Shown here: piece after piece, positions 62,695-64,000 of the stretch | Layout of the letters: every line of letters starts with the position of its first letter | Position numbering within the stretch: the first letter of the stretch is position 1 | Assembly (NCBI RefSeq): GCF_004571135.1 | Contig: NZ_SPSB01000003.1 | Coordinates: 434,001 to 498,000 of the forward strand | DNA: 64,000 bases | Direction of reading: 5' to 3' | Source: Algoriphagus kandeliae | GTDB lineage: Bacteria; Bacteroidota; Bacteroidia; Cytophagales; Cyclobacteriaceae | The notes under the pieces: generated by a model | Database searches by the model: none | Seen by the model: only the letters and a program-made list of their open reading frames with translations | What the model was told of the DNA's origin: nothing | Made by a program: the position numbers and the translations under genes

Positions 62695-62864
62695 AGATGT
62701 ATTGATTTAAATGTGGGAATAAAATTACAGCGAAAACCTAACTATGCCGCTTAATTGAAAGGCTAATACACTGATTTACAGCATCTATTTAATTCAAGAT
62801 TAAAATCGATGCATTATTAATTGCAGCGCTTTATAAAGCACGCCGGACTAACGTCATTTATTGA

Positions 62865-62947
62865 ATTTAATCTGCCATAAATACGGTCGGATAAGACTAG
62901 GGTTGAAATTGAAGGATTAAGGTATGGCAGATTAAATTATAATTTCT
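62865..62947. repeat. 15-bp inverted repeat upstream of the small recombinase
   Basis: Perfect arms ATTTAATCTGCCATA (62865-62879) and TATGGCAGATTAAAT (62933-62947) enclose 53 bp. Most of the arm recurs at 61815 in the same orientation as the left arm. The spacing is too wide for a terminator; recombinase or regulator binding is plausible. The remaining DNA to 63154 shows a GC-rich patch (63 kb) but no gene. Confidence 0.6.
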
Positions 62948-63154
62948 GCCGCGCATGGGGCCCATCAGGGAGGGCATCCCTTCTTGCCTTCGTATCCCTC
63001 CTCCCCCTTTGGCATATTTGTTAAGTAAAACTGGTCCTCGGTATTCTCAAAAAAATTTTTGCCAGTAATTCCCAATACACCAGAGATGTTGGAAAAAGTG
63101 AAAAAAAATTTCTGGCCAAATTTTCAGAAAATCGAATATGACATATTTATAGGT

Positions 63155-63301
63155 ATGAAGAAGATTGTAATAACAGAATCTCAAGAGAGAAAACTTGAAA
63201 GAAGAAATATGAATGATGAAGTCCTAAATAAAACTGCATCATCAAATCCAAATAAATTCAACCTATTTGAAATAAGAAAAAATGAGCAAAATGGTATTTG
63301 A
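63155..63301 (+). CDS. Small phage-like protein
   Basis: I use the ATG at 63155 (MKKIVITESQERKLERRNMN); an earlier TTG at 63059 is possible but unsupported. The 48-residue product opens with KKIVITESQERKL, a start I associate with small proteins of Bacteroidota phages. It overlaps the next gene by about 20 bp, suggesting one transcript. Confidence 0.45.
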   Translation: MKKIVITESQERKLERRNMNDEVLNKTASSNPNKFNLFEIRKNEQNGI

Positions 63302-63533
63302 ATTAATATATCCTAATGAGCTCAAATCCTTAATTCCCAAAAAAAACACCCAATACGTTTTAAGCGATGATTTTCTAATTCCAATTCAGAATGTTACTCA
63401 AAATGAAAAAAGAATTGTAGAGAAATATATGGCAATATTAGGAGTCAACCAATCTGAGACAGATAAAATAATTTTATCAATTAATCCGATGGAATTATAT
63501 AATTTAATTGTATGCATTCAACGGGAAAAATAG
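63282..63533 (+). CDS. Small uncharacterised protein
   Basis: An 83-residue soluble protein (MSKMVFELIYPNELKSLIPK, then YVLSDDFLIPIQNVTQNEKRIVEKYMAILG). It overlaps the preceding small gene and is followed 55 bp later by the partial gene at the window end. I recognise no family; compact overlap is typical of phage or mobile-element DNA. Confidence 0.5.
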   Translation: MSKMVFELIYPNELKSLIPKKNTQYVLSDDFLIPIQNVTQNEKRIVEKYMAILGVNQSETDKIILSINPMELYNLIVCIQREK

Positions 63534-63588
63534 AATTTAAAAAGAATTTTATCAGAATCGAATAACCTTAAATTCGGTAAAAACTCAA

Positions 63589-64000
63589 ATGAAAGTCTAC
63601 GCTGAATTCCACAAAGAGGGATATAATCAATATCGAAGGATCACCTTATTGCAATTCGGAGAAAGTTGGGATTTACTAGGTTCAGCTGTATTAAAAAACC
63701 CTGGTAGTGCCCAACCTATGGATAAAGTATCTATTGAAGATCTTAAGCTGATTAATTCTTTTTTGCCTACTTCTCAAGTGAATCCAGAAAACTGGTATAG
63801 GTTCAGAGCTGATTCAACTATGGGGTTTTTAGAAAAGATCTTCAATGGTTATTATTTGGGAAAGGAAAAAAATCTTGATGGAGTTATCCAGCTTTTCAAT
63901 TTAACTTATCTAAAGGAACCTAACCTTGACCTTGCTCATGAGAAGGCAAATGAAAGTAAGTCTCATTTACTTTTTCCAAATGTTAATGAATTGATCATGT
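63589..64000 (+). CDS. Partial gene at window end (DUF1643-like candidate)
   Basis: This frame starts at the ATG at 63589 (MKVYAEFHKEGYNQYRRITL), is open to the window edge and so is truncated here at 137 codons. LLQFGESWDLLGSAVLKNPGSAQP (near residue 21) recalls DUF1643-like phage proteins. I am unsure of the family. Same strand as the small genes before it. Confidence 0.5.
   Translation, partial: MKVYAEFHKEGYNQYRRITLLQFGESWDLLGSAVLKNPGSAQPMDKVSIEDLKLINSFLPTSQVNPENWYRFRADSTMGFLEKIFNGYYLGKEKNLDGVIQLFNLTYLKEPNLDLAHEKANESKSHLLFPNVNELIM

Overview
The window looks like a chromosomal segment of a Bacteroidota bacterium. It is probably a Cytophagales/Cyclobacteriaceae relative (Algoriphagus-like), inferred from gene content and not from any search. 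Signs are a type IX secretion pair (a PorU-like C25 peptidase and a PorV/PorQ barrel), a PadR plus double-PspC pair, an ECF sigma/membrane anti-sigma/outer-membrane-barrel/DUF4097 cluster, moderate-to-low GC, and mostly Shine-Dalgarno-free gene starts.

Region 1 (1-23.7 kb) is ordinary host genome. It holds a VTT-family membrane protein, the T9SS pair, PadR/PspC, a beta-CASP metallo-hydrolase, a small lipoprotein, the sigma-factor cluster, an iron-sulfur flavo-reductase, purB, a CtlX-like amidinohydrolase, a beta-propeller lipoprotein, two unassigned genes and tRNA-Asn(GTT). Between purB and ctlX sits a REP-associated tyrosine transposase. It is surrounded by six REP-like palindromes and a duplicated 3' end of ctlX.

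Region 2 (23.7-48.9 kb) is a complete type III CRISPR-Cas locus that looks III-D-like. An eleven-gene effector operon (25.7-37.6 kb) encodes Cas6, a Cas10 with intact GGDD but no HD nuclease, a single Cas7, a Csx10-like protein, a double Cas7, a small subunit, and a TIGR03986-type RAMP. It continues with two tandem Card1/Can2-type CARF nucleases, a small candidate ring nuclease and a RecD-like helicase. A separate adaptation operon (37.7-41.9 kb) encodes Cas1, a primase-polymerase-like protein, an N-terminally extended Cas2, and an undescribed TPR protein with cold-shock/OB-like C-terminal barrels. The array follows: 88 intact 37-nt repeats, duplicated spacer blocks, and a decayed distal end into which a roughly 163-bp structured element has inserted. 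The likely logic is that target RNA binding activates Cas10 to make cyclic oligoadenylate, which switches on the two Card1 nucleases; the small Rossmann-like protein may turn the signal off.

Region 3 (48.9-64 kb) is accessory DNA. It has a two-gene cassette present twice in opposite orientation (one copy broken by a stop codon) and a WYL regulator. A group with unusually strong Shine-Dalgarno sites follows (DUF4258, a 13-codon ORF, HNH nuclease), then a coiled-coil protein and a DUF4407 membrane protein. Next come a decayed serine-recombinase fragment, an intact large serine recombinase with a ParB-methyltransferase, a phage/plasmid-type HTH protein, a small serine recombinase near 15-bp inverted repeats, and phage-like small genes. 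A near-identical direct repeat at about 23.72 kb (beside tRNA-Asn) and 54.16 kb (at the end of the recombinase fragment) may mark the edges of an island carrying the CRISPR-Cas locus.
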